From NCBI GenBank assembly GCA_015665455.1, contig JADFAD010000006.1:620001-684000 (forward strand): a stretch of DNA of 64,000 bases. The letters run 5' to 3'. The notes below the pieces were generated by a model that saw only the letters and a list, made by a program, of their open reading frames with translations, was not told where the DNA came from and made no database searches. This DNA is from Oceanospirillaceae bacterium (lineage in GTDB: Bacteria > Pseudomonadota > Gammaproteobacteria > Pseudomonadales > Litoribrevibacteraceae). How positions within the stretch are numbered: position 1 is the first letter of the stretch; each line of letters opens with the position of its first letter. Shown piece by piece: positions 1 to 8,839 of the stretch. A program made the position numbers and the translations under genes.

Positions 1-681
1 TATATGAGTGGGATAAAACTGTTTAATGGGTAAATCCGTTGCACTCACAACGTCCAAAATGGGCTGTAGACAGGCATCTGAATCGCCCACGTGGACGGAA
101 ACAATACCGGCCTTTCCTGACAACATTCCACCCACTCGCGTTTGAGATGCAAGCCGAGCGAGCTCTTGCCCATTCGGTTGGCTGGATCGATGGTCAGAAA
201 TCGCGATCTCTCCTACCCCGATGAATTTCTCTATGAGAATGATGTCTTGATCAATGCTTTCAAACAAAGTACGCGCAGGAATTTGATAGGAGCCTGTGTG
301 GCAAAAAACGGTAAGCCCCTCTTCTTCTAAAGCACATGCTTTTGCTAACAGGTTGGGCAGAGAACGCGTGACAGAGTCAGTACCTAACACCCCTATTAAG
401 GTCGTAACACCTGCCTGTATTGCATCGGATAAATACATTTCTGGTGTGCGCGTAGTAAAACCGCCTTCCCCCCCGCCACCTATAATATGCACGAGAGAGT
501 CCACTAAACCCGGCGTTAATATCTTCCCGGTCGCCTCAATTTCAATGCAATCAGCTCCCTTAACAGAAATAGCGCCAGACTCGCAAACATCAATAATCTC
601 TTGCCCAGCAACCAAGATATCTTTCTGACCTATATCATTGGGTGTGAACACCCGCGCATTTTTAATTAAATACAAAAACAT
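1..681 (-). CDS. iadA: Isoaspartyl dipeptidase IadA, 3' truncated by window edge
   Basis: Open from ATG at 681 to the window edge, 227 codons, preceded by GAGGAT at 682-687 as ribosome binding site. The family (amidohydrolase superfamily, E. coli IadA about 390 aa) hydrolyses beta-aspartyl dipeptides formed from damaged proteins. The match is clear from the glycine-rich stretch IIGGGGEGGFTTRTPE, then GVGEIAISDHRS, then RVGGMLSGKAGIVSVHVGDS and PIKQFYPTH. One oddity: the HxH metal motif that follows the first strand in the family reads SLVHI here, so the first histidine is leucine. The second His is kept. Either activity is altered or a base differs. The C-terminal part lies outside the window. 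It is transcribed away from the chemotaxis receptor, sharing a 101-bp divergent spacer. Confidence 0.88.
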   Translation of the reverse strand, partial: MFLYLIKNARVFTPNDIGQKDILVAGQEIIDVCESGAISVKGADCIEIEATGKILTPGLVDSLVHIIGGGGEGGFTTRTPEMYLSDAIQAGVTTLIGVLGTDSVTRSLPNLLAKACALEEEGLTVFCHTGSYQIPARTLFESIDQDIILIEKFIGVGEIAISDHRSSQPNGQELARLASQTRVGGMLSGKAGIVSVHVGDSDACLQPILDVVSATDLPIKQFYPTHI

Positions 682-782
682 ATCCTCAAAACACACTAAT
701 CTTATTCATACTAATTCATTAACAGTCATCAAATTAAGTAATCCGTCGATAACAGTAAAGACATTAATAAAAGAGTCGCCCA

Positions 783-2507
783 ATGAAATTATCAATTTTC
801 TTTAAAACGCTCTCCATGAACATTGGTTTTTTAATAATCCTATTGATTTCCTTTAGCTGGTTAATAATGCAAATGTCGGCCGTCATAGAGAGAATTGAGG
901 CGAATAATTCCTACTTAGATACTCAATCGTTGGCCGTTGAAGAACAAAACCAACTTCTAGAGCTTCAAAAATCTAAAATGGCGCTTCAAGCCATCACCCT
1001 CAGTGCGTATGCAAACTATTCAAGCTATCTAACCTGGCGTTTGGAATCCGCCATATCCACGGACAGCCGCTCCATTGAAGAAGCCGATCTTTCGGAGCAA
1101 AAACTGCGAGACGACTTACAGAAAATCATTGATTTGGATGAAGAGCTCGGTGAGGCCGCTGACGTCGTTTCAATTTACCTAGAAGACTTTAATAACACGA
1201 TTCAGCAAGCCATTGATTTAAATAAAAGTGGGGCAGAACCTCGACGAATCCGAGGAAAGGTCAGTGAATCTCAATCCCACAGCTCTGCCATGAACGCCAT
1301 GTTCGACACCATTCTTGAACAATCAGCCATTGCAGTAAAAGAAGCCAGCGAAGGTGTATTTGACGCCGGTACCAAAGTGAAAACAGCAGCAGATGAGGTT
1401 CGAACGGCCAGTCAAGCCAACATCGAAGACGGAAAAATCATGCAAACAGAGATGTTGGTCATTTTAATCGTGGCATCCGTGTTCAGCATAATCGTCGGCG
1501 TTTTAGTGGCCATATCTGTGACTCGGCCCATTCGTCAGCTGACCGACAGCATCGGGGACATCGAACGAACTTCAGATTTGACCCGCAGAATAAACATCCA
1601 CAGTCGTGACGAAATCGCTGATATAGCCTCGGCGGTCAACAGCATGCTGGGGACATTCCAAACCATTATTCAACGACTGTCTCAGGAAGCCGATCAATTA
1701 TCCCTTGCTGCGAATCAAAGCCGTGAAATCAGCAACCAAACCAGCGAAAGTGTTCAACAGCTAAGATTACAAACGGATATGGTTGCCACGGCCAGTAATG
1801 AAATGGCCATGACCGTCCAAGGCATTAATGAGCACACAGAGGAAGCCGTTCATCAAGCAAGTGATGCAGAAAACAACTGCACGACCAGCGGAGAAATTAT
1901 TAACCAATCCTCTGAGCATATTTCTCAATTATCAGACCAAGTTCAATTAGGCGTTGAATCCATTGAGCAAGTCGCCCAAAACAGCCAAGCCATCGGCAGT
2001 GTATTGGACGTCATTCGAGGCATTGCAGAACAAACCAATTTACTTGCACTTAATGCTGCGATTGAAGCTGCGCGAGCGGGTGAACAGGGTAGAGGTTTTG
2101 CCGTCGTCGCGGACGAAGTTCGCTCTCTGGCGCAAAAGACCGGGGATTCTACCAATGAAATTCAAACCATGATTGAAAACCTACATAAGGGCGTCACTGG
2201 CGCTGTCAATCAAATGCAGTCCAGCCAAAAGCAAGTAGAAGAAACGCAACAAGCCGCGCTGAAAGCCAATGAAACCATACAATCAACCGTCATGGCGGTA
2301 TCTGCAATTAACGAAACCAACCAGCAGATAGCGCATTCCACCGATGAACAAACCCTTGCAGCCCAAAGCATCGATCAAAGCATTGTAACGATCAGCCAAC
2401 TGTCTGATCAAGTAGCCTCTGCAGCCGAAGTAAGTGCCAACTCAAGTGCAGAGCTGACCCAAGTAGTCGCCAACTTAAAAGACGTTATTATTCAATTCAA
2501 AGTATGA
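783..2507 (+). CDS. Methyl-accepting chemotaxis protein
   Basis: A 574-residue transmembrane chemoreceptor. Residues about 10-30 form the first membrane helix. A periplasmic region of about 190 residues, rich in predicted helix, follows, then a second membrane helix at about 223-246 ([18 protein letters not shown]). A HAMP domain starts at TRPIRQL. The cytoplasmic signalling tip is unmistakable: [20 protein letters not shown], then [15 protein letters not shown]. There is no C-terminal CheR-docking pentapeptide; the protein ends IIQFKV. The helical sensor region looks like a four-helix-bundle type, so the ligand cannot be told. No chemotaxis operon is nearby, as is usual for orphan receptors. 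The Shine-Dalgarno is weak (AAAAGAG upstream of the ATG). Confidence 0.95.
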   Translation: MKLSIFFKTLSMNIGFLIILLISFSWLIMQMSAVIERIEANNSYLDTQSLAVEEQNQLLELQKSKMALQAITLSAYANYSSYLTWRLESAISTDSRSIEEADLSEQKLRDDLQKIIDLDEELGEAADVVSIYLEDFNNTIQQAIDLNKSGAEPRRIRGKVSESQSHSSAMNAMFDTILEQSAIAVKEASEGVFDAGTKVKTAADEVRTASQANIEDGKIMQTEMLVILIVASVFSIIVGVLVAISVTRPIRQLTDSIGDIERTSDLTRRINIHSRDEIADIASAVNSMLGTFQTIIQRLSQEADQLSLAANQSREISNQTSESVQQLRLQTDMVATASNEMAMTVQGINEHTEEAVHQASDAENNCTTSGEIINQSSEHISQLSDQVQLGVESIEQVAQNSQAIGSVLDVIRGIAEQTNLLALNAAIEAARAGEQGRGFAVVADEVRSLAQKTGDSTNEIQTMIENLHKGVTGAVNQMQSSQKQVEETQQAALKANETIQSTVMAVSAINETNQQIAHSTDEQTLAAQSIDQSIVTISQLSDQVASAAEVSANSSAELTQVVANLKDVIIQFKV

Positions 2508-2872
2508 GCGAATTAAACTGAAAGCAAGCACTCTGCGATCTGAAAAAATCGAAGCAAAAAGATTGAAGTAACAAAGATCTGAAATAATACAAAAAGAATT
2601 TCTCCCTCTCATTTCTACAGCGATACACCCTAAATAACGTAAGATATATCTGTTTATTATTTAATCAAATATCTCACAAATTAAAATCCTTTCAATAAGT
2701 GTTTGAATTTCAAGCATCTATCTTGCAACGAAAGCCTCATGAACAAAAACGCACTAAATTAGTCCAGCATTTACTCAGAGACTCCATTCCTATACTGAAA
2801 ATTCGATGACTTGTTCAGTGCTGACCAAGCCCAAATACGAAGCTATTCCATGATATTTAGGGAGTGACCGGA
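2508..2872. other. 365-bp AT-rich gap, no gene recognised
   Basis: Between the chemoreceptor stop and the lipoprotein start. I see no open frame of coding appearance, no strong rho-independent terminator and no clear sigma-70 promoter, although the stretch must carry the promoter of the lipoprotein pair that follows. Confidence 0.5.
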
Positions 2873-5800
2873 ATGCTCAAAAAACCAATAATACCCCTCC
2901 TTTTTGCGGCTTCGGCCTTTGCAATACAGGGCTGCGACAACGACAGTAACAGCTCATCCGTATCAATCAACGATAACACCACCAACGAAGTAACAACATC
3001 AACGTTTACCGTGTGCGTCGACGACAGTAACGCCACAGCGACTTGTGATCCAAACACCAGCGTTCAAACTGCTTCAACCCAATTTAACCGTACGGTGAAA
3101 GAGTTTTTATTCAATTCCGCTTATGCAGCTGCGGCCACAGGACAAACTCAATTTTTCATTTTTTATGTGGATGAAGATGGAACGATCTTAAGCACACCAA
3201 CGCCTTTAGAACCGTCAGTATCCACTACAGGATTAAATGATGGGTTCTATCAATTAACCGTGACCGATGACCCAACAGAAAATATTGCCAACGGCACATT
3301 TCCAGTCCTTGTGACCGATTTGAATGGCAATCTAGATCTTACGGCCATAGCAACCAACACATCATTAGCCAATTTAAATACCGCTCAAAATGGCGCCACA
3401 TTTAATACTCCGTTTGTTTTGTTATCTGACATTGATGACTCAGATGGCGATGGCATCAACCTCGACCGAATCAGCAGTGATTTATCTCTGTTAATTATCT
3501 CGGAAAATTTACTGAGCACTCAGACATCCACCACGCTGGATACGTTTCTAGATGACACCACGGATCTCGCCATTGTTGAAAGAACCACAAACGCGGACGC
3601 CGACTTAACCACCATCGTTCAAGACAACCAACCGGAACCTGACCCTACTGTTCAGGTGTACGAAGACATGATCGTCAACGGTACAGTATCTGGATCTGCG
3701 GGTGCTCAAGCAGCGGCCTCATCTACAGACGAGGGTGTAGCTCTGGACGAAGTTTCTATTATCGTCGTTGGGCTCGACCAAAATGAAGAAGAAATATTTC
3801 GTCTTGTCACGGAGTCGGATGAAAATGGCCTCTTCAATGTCAGTATTCCAACGGTAGAGAACTCAACCGACAGCGTTCTTACCCGAATTGAAGTCACGCT
3901 GCAAAAAGATGGCTACATCGTTGGTGAAAAAGTATTCACTGAGGGGTTCGAGTCAGGGGCATCTTTATCACTTCGCTCCTTACTAGGGCAAGAAACCGTC
4001 ATCACTCAAAGTCGAGATCAATTGGCCATTACCGCGTCAGGTGATCGAAAGTTCCGCCTTGGCTTAATAAAATACAGTAACGGAGAGGTCGCTGCCGTTG
4101 CAGGAGAACAGTTTGCCAACGCCAGAGCGTCAGCGGACAGTGACACACTTCTCGACATGGAAATACCGGAAGACTGTGTTCCCGTTGAAACCACTGCGGT
4201 TACTGCTCGTGTGGCTTACTTTGACCCGAACGATCAAACCGACGTTCAATCTTTCCCTGGCACCTTTGAAGGCACTGGTGATGAAACAGCGGGAGGCTCA
4301 GGCGTTAATTTAGACGGCACCTCCAACGATGAAAACTATCGTTTAGTCTCATCCGTGTTCAGCCAAGTTAAATTGGAAAACCAAGACGGCGATAACCTCA
4401 TCATTGACAGTAATTGTGGCAACACTTCTGGGGCCGCAGCTGCAGCGGAAGGTGATGCTGCGGTTATGACCTTAAGTGTACCCACCGACAGTTATGACAC
4501 CATTACCGAAGACACGGACGCTGACACCACCGGTATCCAAGTGCCTATTTATATTTACAGCAACGGCTGGAAATTTGCGGGCAACGGAACGCTTATGGTT
4601 TTAAGTTCAACCGCAGGTGTTGATTACGAGCTGTATACCGGTACGCTTCCTCCTGATGTAACAACGACGCCTGATTTATTCGTTGAGATCACAGTGACCG
4701 AAGGTAATGAATGGATTCAATGGGTTAACTTAGATTGGCCAATTCGACCTGAAACCAACGCTCAAACACTGTGTTTATCTGGGGACATTGAGTTTGATGG
4801 GCAAGATACAGATAACTTAGAGCCCTACAACGGTACTTTAGAAATTGAATCCGATACAGGTTGGGAGTGGGCTTACATTGATCAGGGCGTTATTGATTTC
4901 TCCACCTTGCTTTCTGAAGGCGCAGACCCTGAAACATTTAGCTATCAAGTTTGGAACTGGCGTGCCGGTAACTATGAAGTACTCACACCGACCGCTGTTG
5001 CACCCGAAGACGAAAGCTGCGATGTAGAACTCACGTTCTCTGCCACACTTGAAAACCCACTGCAATGCATCGTCAATGGCACCATTACCAAATCTGACGG
5101 AACGGCTGCACCCTACTTCTGGTTTGAACTGAATGCCGCTAACCAATTCTTTAATTGGGGGAATTCCGATGAGCAAGGTAACTACAGTGTTGGCGCGCCT
5201 TGTGATCAAACATCGACCATTTACGTTGCAGGCCAAGACTTCACTGTTAACTCAGCTGACTTTGAGAACGGCGAACAAACGCTGAACATCGAGCTTGAAA
5301 ACGCAGCACCGGAAGTGTGGGCATGGGCGCCATGGCGCATTGTCACCGGAGAGACAGTCTCTGTAGATGTCTTTTCGTGGGATTTCGACGGCACGATTGC
5401 AAGCGTCACAGCCACTACGTGTGAAGGCGGTACCTGTACTCAACCTCCTGTGATTGGCGACCAGTTCAGCTATACCGCTGATACGGTAGGTGACCACACC
5501 TTAACCTTTACCGCCACGGATGATCAGGGTGCAACAGGCACGAACAGCATTGAAATCATCGTTGATCCTGTAGGCAATAAACCTCCTCGCATTAATAGCT
5601 TCCGAGTTGATGGCGCATTTGGAGGGCTTTTGGATGGCATCATTGTCGGTCCAGATGAGTTCATTGATGTTCGAGCAGGTGACACAGTAACAGTCACCGT
5701 GGAAGCCTTTGATCCAGATGCTGATAGCTTAACGTATCAATGGACGGGCTGTGACACCGATTCAACGACCAATGCGTGTGTCGTCACGACTACCAGTGCT

Positions 5801-6547
5801 GGCGATCTACCAATCTCTGTCACTGTTACCGATCAACCGACTGCAGGCGATGCAGCATCCAACGATGCGTCATTAACACTTTATGTACTTGCTGATCAGG
5901 CACCATTTGTGGGAGGGATATTCTCCGTTCCTGCATTGGCCATTGACGGTGGGGATGGCAATACCGAAGCAATCATCTTCAAAGCCTTTGTCGATGATGA
6001 CTTCACTGCACCGGAAAATCTAACCTTCGCTTGGAGCCTAGAACCGGCCGATGGTTCAGGAACACCAACAACCGGTACAGATCCTGAACTGTCCATTGCA
6101 GCCAACACGCTTGAAGCAGGTGAATACAGTATTACGGTCGAGGTCACTGACACCGCAAGTAATACCACAACCGCAGTCTCTGACTACTTCGTTCAAGAAC
6201 ATGAAGCTCCCGTCATCATGGTGCCGGGCAGTAAAAATGTACTGGCTAACGATGCAGGCACTAACGCAGAAGCCGTCACCATTGTTGCCGACGCAGTGGA
6301 CGATTTAACGCCTCAAGCGGACCTAATCTACGTGTGGGAAGTCACGGGTGCCGAATTAGCCACTCCGATTACTGCAACAGGAAACACGCTCACCATCGCT
6401 GCCAATACATTGCCTCAAGGCAGCTACACAGCAGTGGTGAGTGTCAGCGATGGACCAGATGGCGACGATGCAACCAAGACAGCTGAAGCAACGGTCACTA
6501 TTGGGGTATTCAGTACACCAAGTGAGACCACTGTCATCGTTCAATAA
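2873..6547 (+). CDS. Large surface lipoprotein with Ig/PKD-like repeats
   Basis: About 1224 residues. I chose ATG 2873 over the in-frame GTG at 2864 because AGGGAG at 2859-2864 sits about 8 bases before it. The N-terminus is a lipoprotein signal, LLFAASAFAIQGC, followed by a Ser/Asn/Asp-rich tether. The mature protein is acidic and low in Lys. It contains an early region with DSDGDGINLD, a carboxypeptidase-regulatory-like stretch around residues 285-370, and at least three C-terminal PKD/cadherin-like modules (for example FDPDADSLTYQWTG and a FTATDDQGATG-type strand). Such proteins are exported, lipidated and often surface-exposed; binding or adhesion is plausible but not shown. It pairs with the next gene, also a lipoprotein, in what looks like a two-gene operon. 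Confidence 0.8.
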   Translation: MLKKPIIPLLFAASAFAIQGCDNDSNSSSVSINDNTTNEVTTSTFTVCVDDSNATATCDPNTSVQTASTQFNRTVKEFLFNSAYAAAATGQTQFFIFYVDEDGTILSTPTPLEPSVSTTGLNDGFYQLTVTDDPTENIANGTFPVLVTDLNGNLDLTAIATNTSLANLNTAQNGATFNTPFVLLSDIDDSDGDGINLDRISSDLSLLIISENLLSTQTSTTLDTFLDDTTDLAIVERTTNADADLTTIVQDNQPEPDPTVQVYEDMIVNGTVSGSAGAQAAASSTDEGVALDEVSIIVVGLDQNEEEIFRLVTESDENGLFNVSIPTVENSTDSVLTRIEVTLQKDGYIVGEKVFTEGFESGASLSLRSLLGQETVITQSRDQLAITASGDRKFRLGLIKYSNGEVAAVAGEQFANARASADSDTLLDMEIPEDCVPVETTAVTARVAYFDPNDQTDVQSFPGTFEGTGDETAGGSGVNLDGTSNDENYRLVSSVFSQVKLENQDGDNLIIDSNCGNTSGAAAAAEGDAAVMTLSVPTDSYDTITEDTDADTTGIQVPIYIYSNGWKFAGNGTLMVLSSTAGVDYELYTGTLPPDVTTTPDLFVEITVTEGNEWIQWVNLDWPIRPETNAQTLCLSGDIEFDGQDTDNLEPYNGTLEIESDTGWEWAYIDQGVIDFSTLLSEGADPETFSYQVWNWRAGNYEVLTPTAVAPEDESCDVELTFSATLENPLQCIVNGTITKSDGTAAPYFWFELNAANQFFNWGNSDEQGNYSVGAPCDQTSTIYVAGQDFTVNSADFENGEQTLNIELENAAPEVWAWAPWRIVTGETVSVDVFSWDFDGTIASVTATTCEGGTCTQPPVIGDQFSYTADTVGDHTLTFTATDDQGATGTNSIEIIVDPVGNKPPRINSFRVDGAFGGLLDGIIVGPDEFIDVRAGDTVTVTVEAFDPDADSLTYQWTGCDTDSTTNACVVTTTSAGDLPISVTVTDQPTAGDAASNDASLTLYVLADQAPFVGGIFSVPALAIDGGDGNTEAIIFKAFVDDDFTAPENLTFAWSLEPADGSGTPTTGTDPELSIAANTLEAGEYSITVEVTDTASNTTTAVSDYFVQEHEAPVIMVPGSKNVLANDAGTNAEAVTIVADAVDDLTPQADLIYVWEVTGAELATPITATGNTLTIAANTLPQGSYTAVVSVSDGPDGDDATKTAEATVTIGVFSTPSETTVIVQ

Positions 6548-6590
6548 ACCAAGCGTTTCATTAGCAAAATTTTAATAAGCAATTACAAGT

Positions 6591-6616
6591 GAAGGGGTTG
6601 TTTTCCCAACCCCTTC
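6591..6616 (+). other. Intercistronic hairpin just before a ribosome binding site
   Basis: Perfect 10-bp inverted repeat GAAGGGGTTG (6591-6600) and CAACCCCTTC (6607-6616) with loop TTTTCC. It ends one base before the AAGGAG (6618-6623) of the following lipoprotein gene. There is no T-run, so it is probably not a terminator. A role in mRNA stability or in setting translation of the downstream gene is an inference. Confidence 0.6.
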
Positions 6617-6630
6617 GAAGGAGATTAGTT

Positions 6631-8619
6631 ATGAACATCAAATTACTTGCTTCATGCATTGCAACCGCTTGGGTCGTCACAGGTTGCGGTGGTTCTGGTT
6701 CGGATTCGGACCCTATAAGCTCTGCGGCGGATTCTGTTTCGGAAGCCACCGCAGCATCATCCAGCGTCAGTATTTCAGCTGCTTTTCCTGAATCGGCTCA
6801 AGCCGCAGCCATTGATGCAAATGCGGAATCAATTTCCATTTCGTTCCTTCCTTCAGAGGCAGGCAGCATAGAAGAAGCCATTGAGATCGTAGAGCTTTCC
6901 GCTCAATGTTTGCAGGAACAAGGCTTCCAAGATTGGAGCTGCTTACCGGAAGACGGACCCTCCGTAGGAGAAGCCCTTCTCACTGCTGGCTCGCCATCCG
7001 TGTCATTGGATCTTGTTCCAGGTAAATACCGAGTTGAAGCCTTTCAGTTCGATACAATAAACCCGGACTTTGAAACCACCCCAATATCAGCCACGTCATC
7101 TTTCGTCACGCTGACAGAAGGTGAACACAACATAGAATTGAATCTGGTCCATGCCACATGGACAAACGAGACCTCGTTCAGTTTACAGTTACTTAATCAA
7201 CCGATCACAGACGACACAGATACCGTCATTGATGTGAATCCGGACGTCGATGGCGATCAAACCATCGCAGATCTGCTAGAACTTACCGACCAACCGATTA
7301 TAGGAATGCACATTGTAGGGTTGCCTACGTTCGACGCAGAAACAGATGCATTATTTGACAATGCAGCCAGCTCTGCCACTGCGGCGTTCGATGAATTTGA
7401 TGAATTCCCGGTGGATATTTATGGCGACCCAGATGAAACCATTCAAGAATTGATTCAATATTGGGTCGGTCCTTCTCTCCACATTCCAGTCATCCGTCAA
7501 GGAACCACAGGCTCAACTGAAACCGTTGCATGGTGGTTCGACGAACCCTATTTTGAAGAATGTAATGTGACGGAAGGCGAAACCACTGACGGCGAGTTTT
7601 ACTGCGCTGAACGAGGCAATTCACCCGCTCTTCTATTACAGGAATACCAAGCAACCGGAGGTAATTCAAATACCTTTAATCTAGGTGAAATGTGGGCCGA
7701 GTTCTCCCTTGAAAACGAGATGGGCATGGATGAATTTGACGTTGAAGGCGGCCTAGCTACCGTGCCGTTCCAATTTGCCGACCCGACCATCACCACTGAT
7801 GGCACCACTGTCACACTGGATTGGGGAGACGGCTTCCAGTTTGCTCATGTTCACTCTCAATTTCTCGAAACACTGGATGGGGAAGAAGAGGCAGTATTCC
7901 TAGATTTTGAGACAGAAAGTGGCACCACTACCTTTGCAGATGACACAAACAGCCTAGAACAAGTCGATGCACCCACAGTCACCGGCGGTACAACCATCAC
8001 TGGCACCGTCATCGAGTTCTTATTCCAGTTCAGTGAAGTGCAAACAGGCGCCAACGTGCCCGAAGTTCCGGATACAATCACTCCCGATCAATTAGGTGAT
8101 ATCGATCCAGTGACCAGTGCCATGGCTGCTCAGGCCGCTGCAGCTGCGGGGCTCACTGCACAATCAGCTGCCACGGACAATGGAACAAACTGCAGTGCCA
8201 TCAATGAACTGTTTTCTGGTGTATTTGTTAAATACATTTGGAATGAAACAAGCAGTACTTGGGAAGGCGGCACTTGGAACTACACATACTTCCTTGAGGA
8301 TACAAATCAAGACGGCGCACCAGATACCGTTTCAGGTGAAGACTGGAATGGCGATGGTACAGTAGATCAGTTTGAAGTCGGTGTGTTTGAAAACTGGACT
8401 TGCACCTACGATGACGTCACCCAACAAGAAACTTGCGAAGACCTTGATGGCGTTGCCAATGATGATGACGACAAAATCGAAACTGTGCCGACTGGATTTG
8501 AAGAGACCGGTACTGGCGAATACTGCCTGCATGCTTTCTCTATGACTGCTGGCCAGTTGAACTTCTCTTTTTCTGATCTTTTGTCCACAACTGACGTTGT
8601 AATTCAAACGGATCAATAA
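6631..8619 (+). CDS. Acidic lipoprotein of unknown function
   Basis: About 662 residues from ATG 6631, which has a good AAGGAG at 6618-6623 with a 7-base gap; the longer open frame from 6589 would start inside the hairpin and is unlikely. A lipoprotein signal is present: LLASCIATAWVVTGC with the lipobox VTGC, then a Gly/Ser/Asp tether. The mature part is very acidic, with a stretch resembling a calcium-binding loop (DTNQDGAPDTVSGEDWNGDG, type-3-repeat-like) near residues 557-580, and several Cys late in the sequence. I do not recognise a family. It follows the other large lipoprotein by 83 bp and ends before a clear terminator, so the two are likely co-transcribed. Confidence 0.75.
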   Translation: MNIKLLASCIATAWVVTGCGGSGSDSDPISSAADSVSEATAASSSVSISAAFPESAQAAAIDANAESISISFLPSEAGSIEEAIEIVELSAQCLQEQGFQDWSCLPEDGPSVGEALLTAGSPSVSLDLVPGKYRVEAFQFDTINPDFETTPISATSSFVTLTEGEHNIELNLVHATWTNETSFSLQLLNQPITDDTDTVIDVNPDVDGDQTIADLLELTDQPIIGMHIVGLPTFDAETDALFDNAASSATAAFDEFDEFPVDIYGDPDETIQELIQYWVGPSLHIPVIRQGTTGSTETVAWWFDEPYFEECNVTEGETTDGEFYCAERGNSPALLLQEYQATGGNSNTFNLGEMWAEFSLENEMGMDEFDVEGGLATVPFQFADPTITTDGTTVTLDWGDGFQFAHVHSQFLETLDGEEEAVFLDFETESGTTTFADDTNSLEQVDAPTVTGGTTITGTVIEFLFQFSEVQTGANVPEVPDTITPDQLGDIDPVTSAMAAQAAAAAGLTAQSAATDNGTNCSAINELFSGVFVKYIWNETSSTWEGGTWNYTYFLEDTNQDGAPDTVSGEDWNGDGTVDQFEVGVFENWTCTYDDVTQQETCEDLDGVANDDDDKIETVPTGFEETGTGEYCLHAFSMTAGQLNFSFSDLLSTTDVVIQTDQ

Positions 8620-8641
8620 CAAACAACCCCATAACCAAACA

Positions 8642-8671
8642 CGCCCTAAAGTGATTTAGGGCGCCTCTTTT
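8642..8671 (+). terminator. Rho-independent terminator of the lipoprotein pair
   Basis: CGCCCTAAA (8642-8650), loop GTGA, TTTAGGGCG (8655-8663), then CCTCTTTT. A 9-bp perfect stem and a U-rich tail. Confidence 0.85.
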
Positions 8672-8693
8672 ACACTTAAGCCGCCGATTCAAA

Positions 8694-8708
8694 CGAACGG
8701 ACCGTTCG
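8694..8708. promoter_or_regulatory. 15-bp palindrome, possible operator
   Basis: CGAACGG-A-CCGTTCG is a perfect 7-1-7 inverted repeat, centred about 140 bp before the chosen start of the subtilisin-like protease and after the terminator of the lipoprotein operon. The form suits a dimeric TetR-type or similar repressor. No regulator gene lies next to it, and the sites seen elsewhere in the window are different. Confidence 0.4.
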
Positions 8709-8839
8709 GCGATTCTACTTTTCAGCCTTTGCGTTTGAACTATCGTTAAAAGTAACCGTTGGAAAATGTAATTAAACCCTCTGAAAGCAGTTCCCTGACA
8801 ACGTTTATTGACCTCAAGGTCAAAAGGAATCTACGCCCT

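Noticed and set aside
4838..5236. Minus-strand 132-codon open frame
   Set aside because: Antisense to the large lipoprotein gene, without ribosome binding site or recognisable motif.
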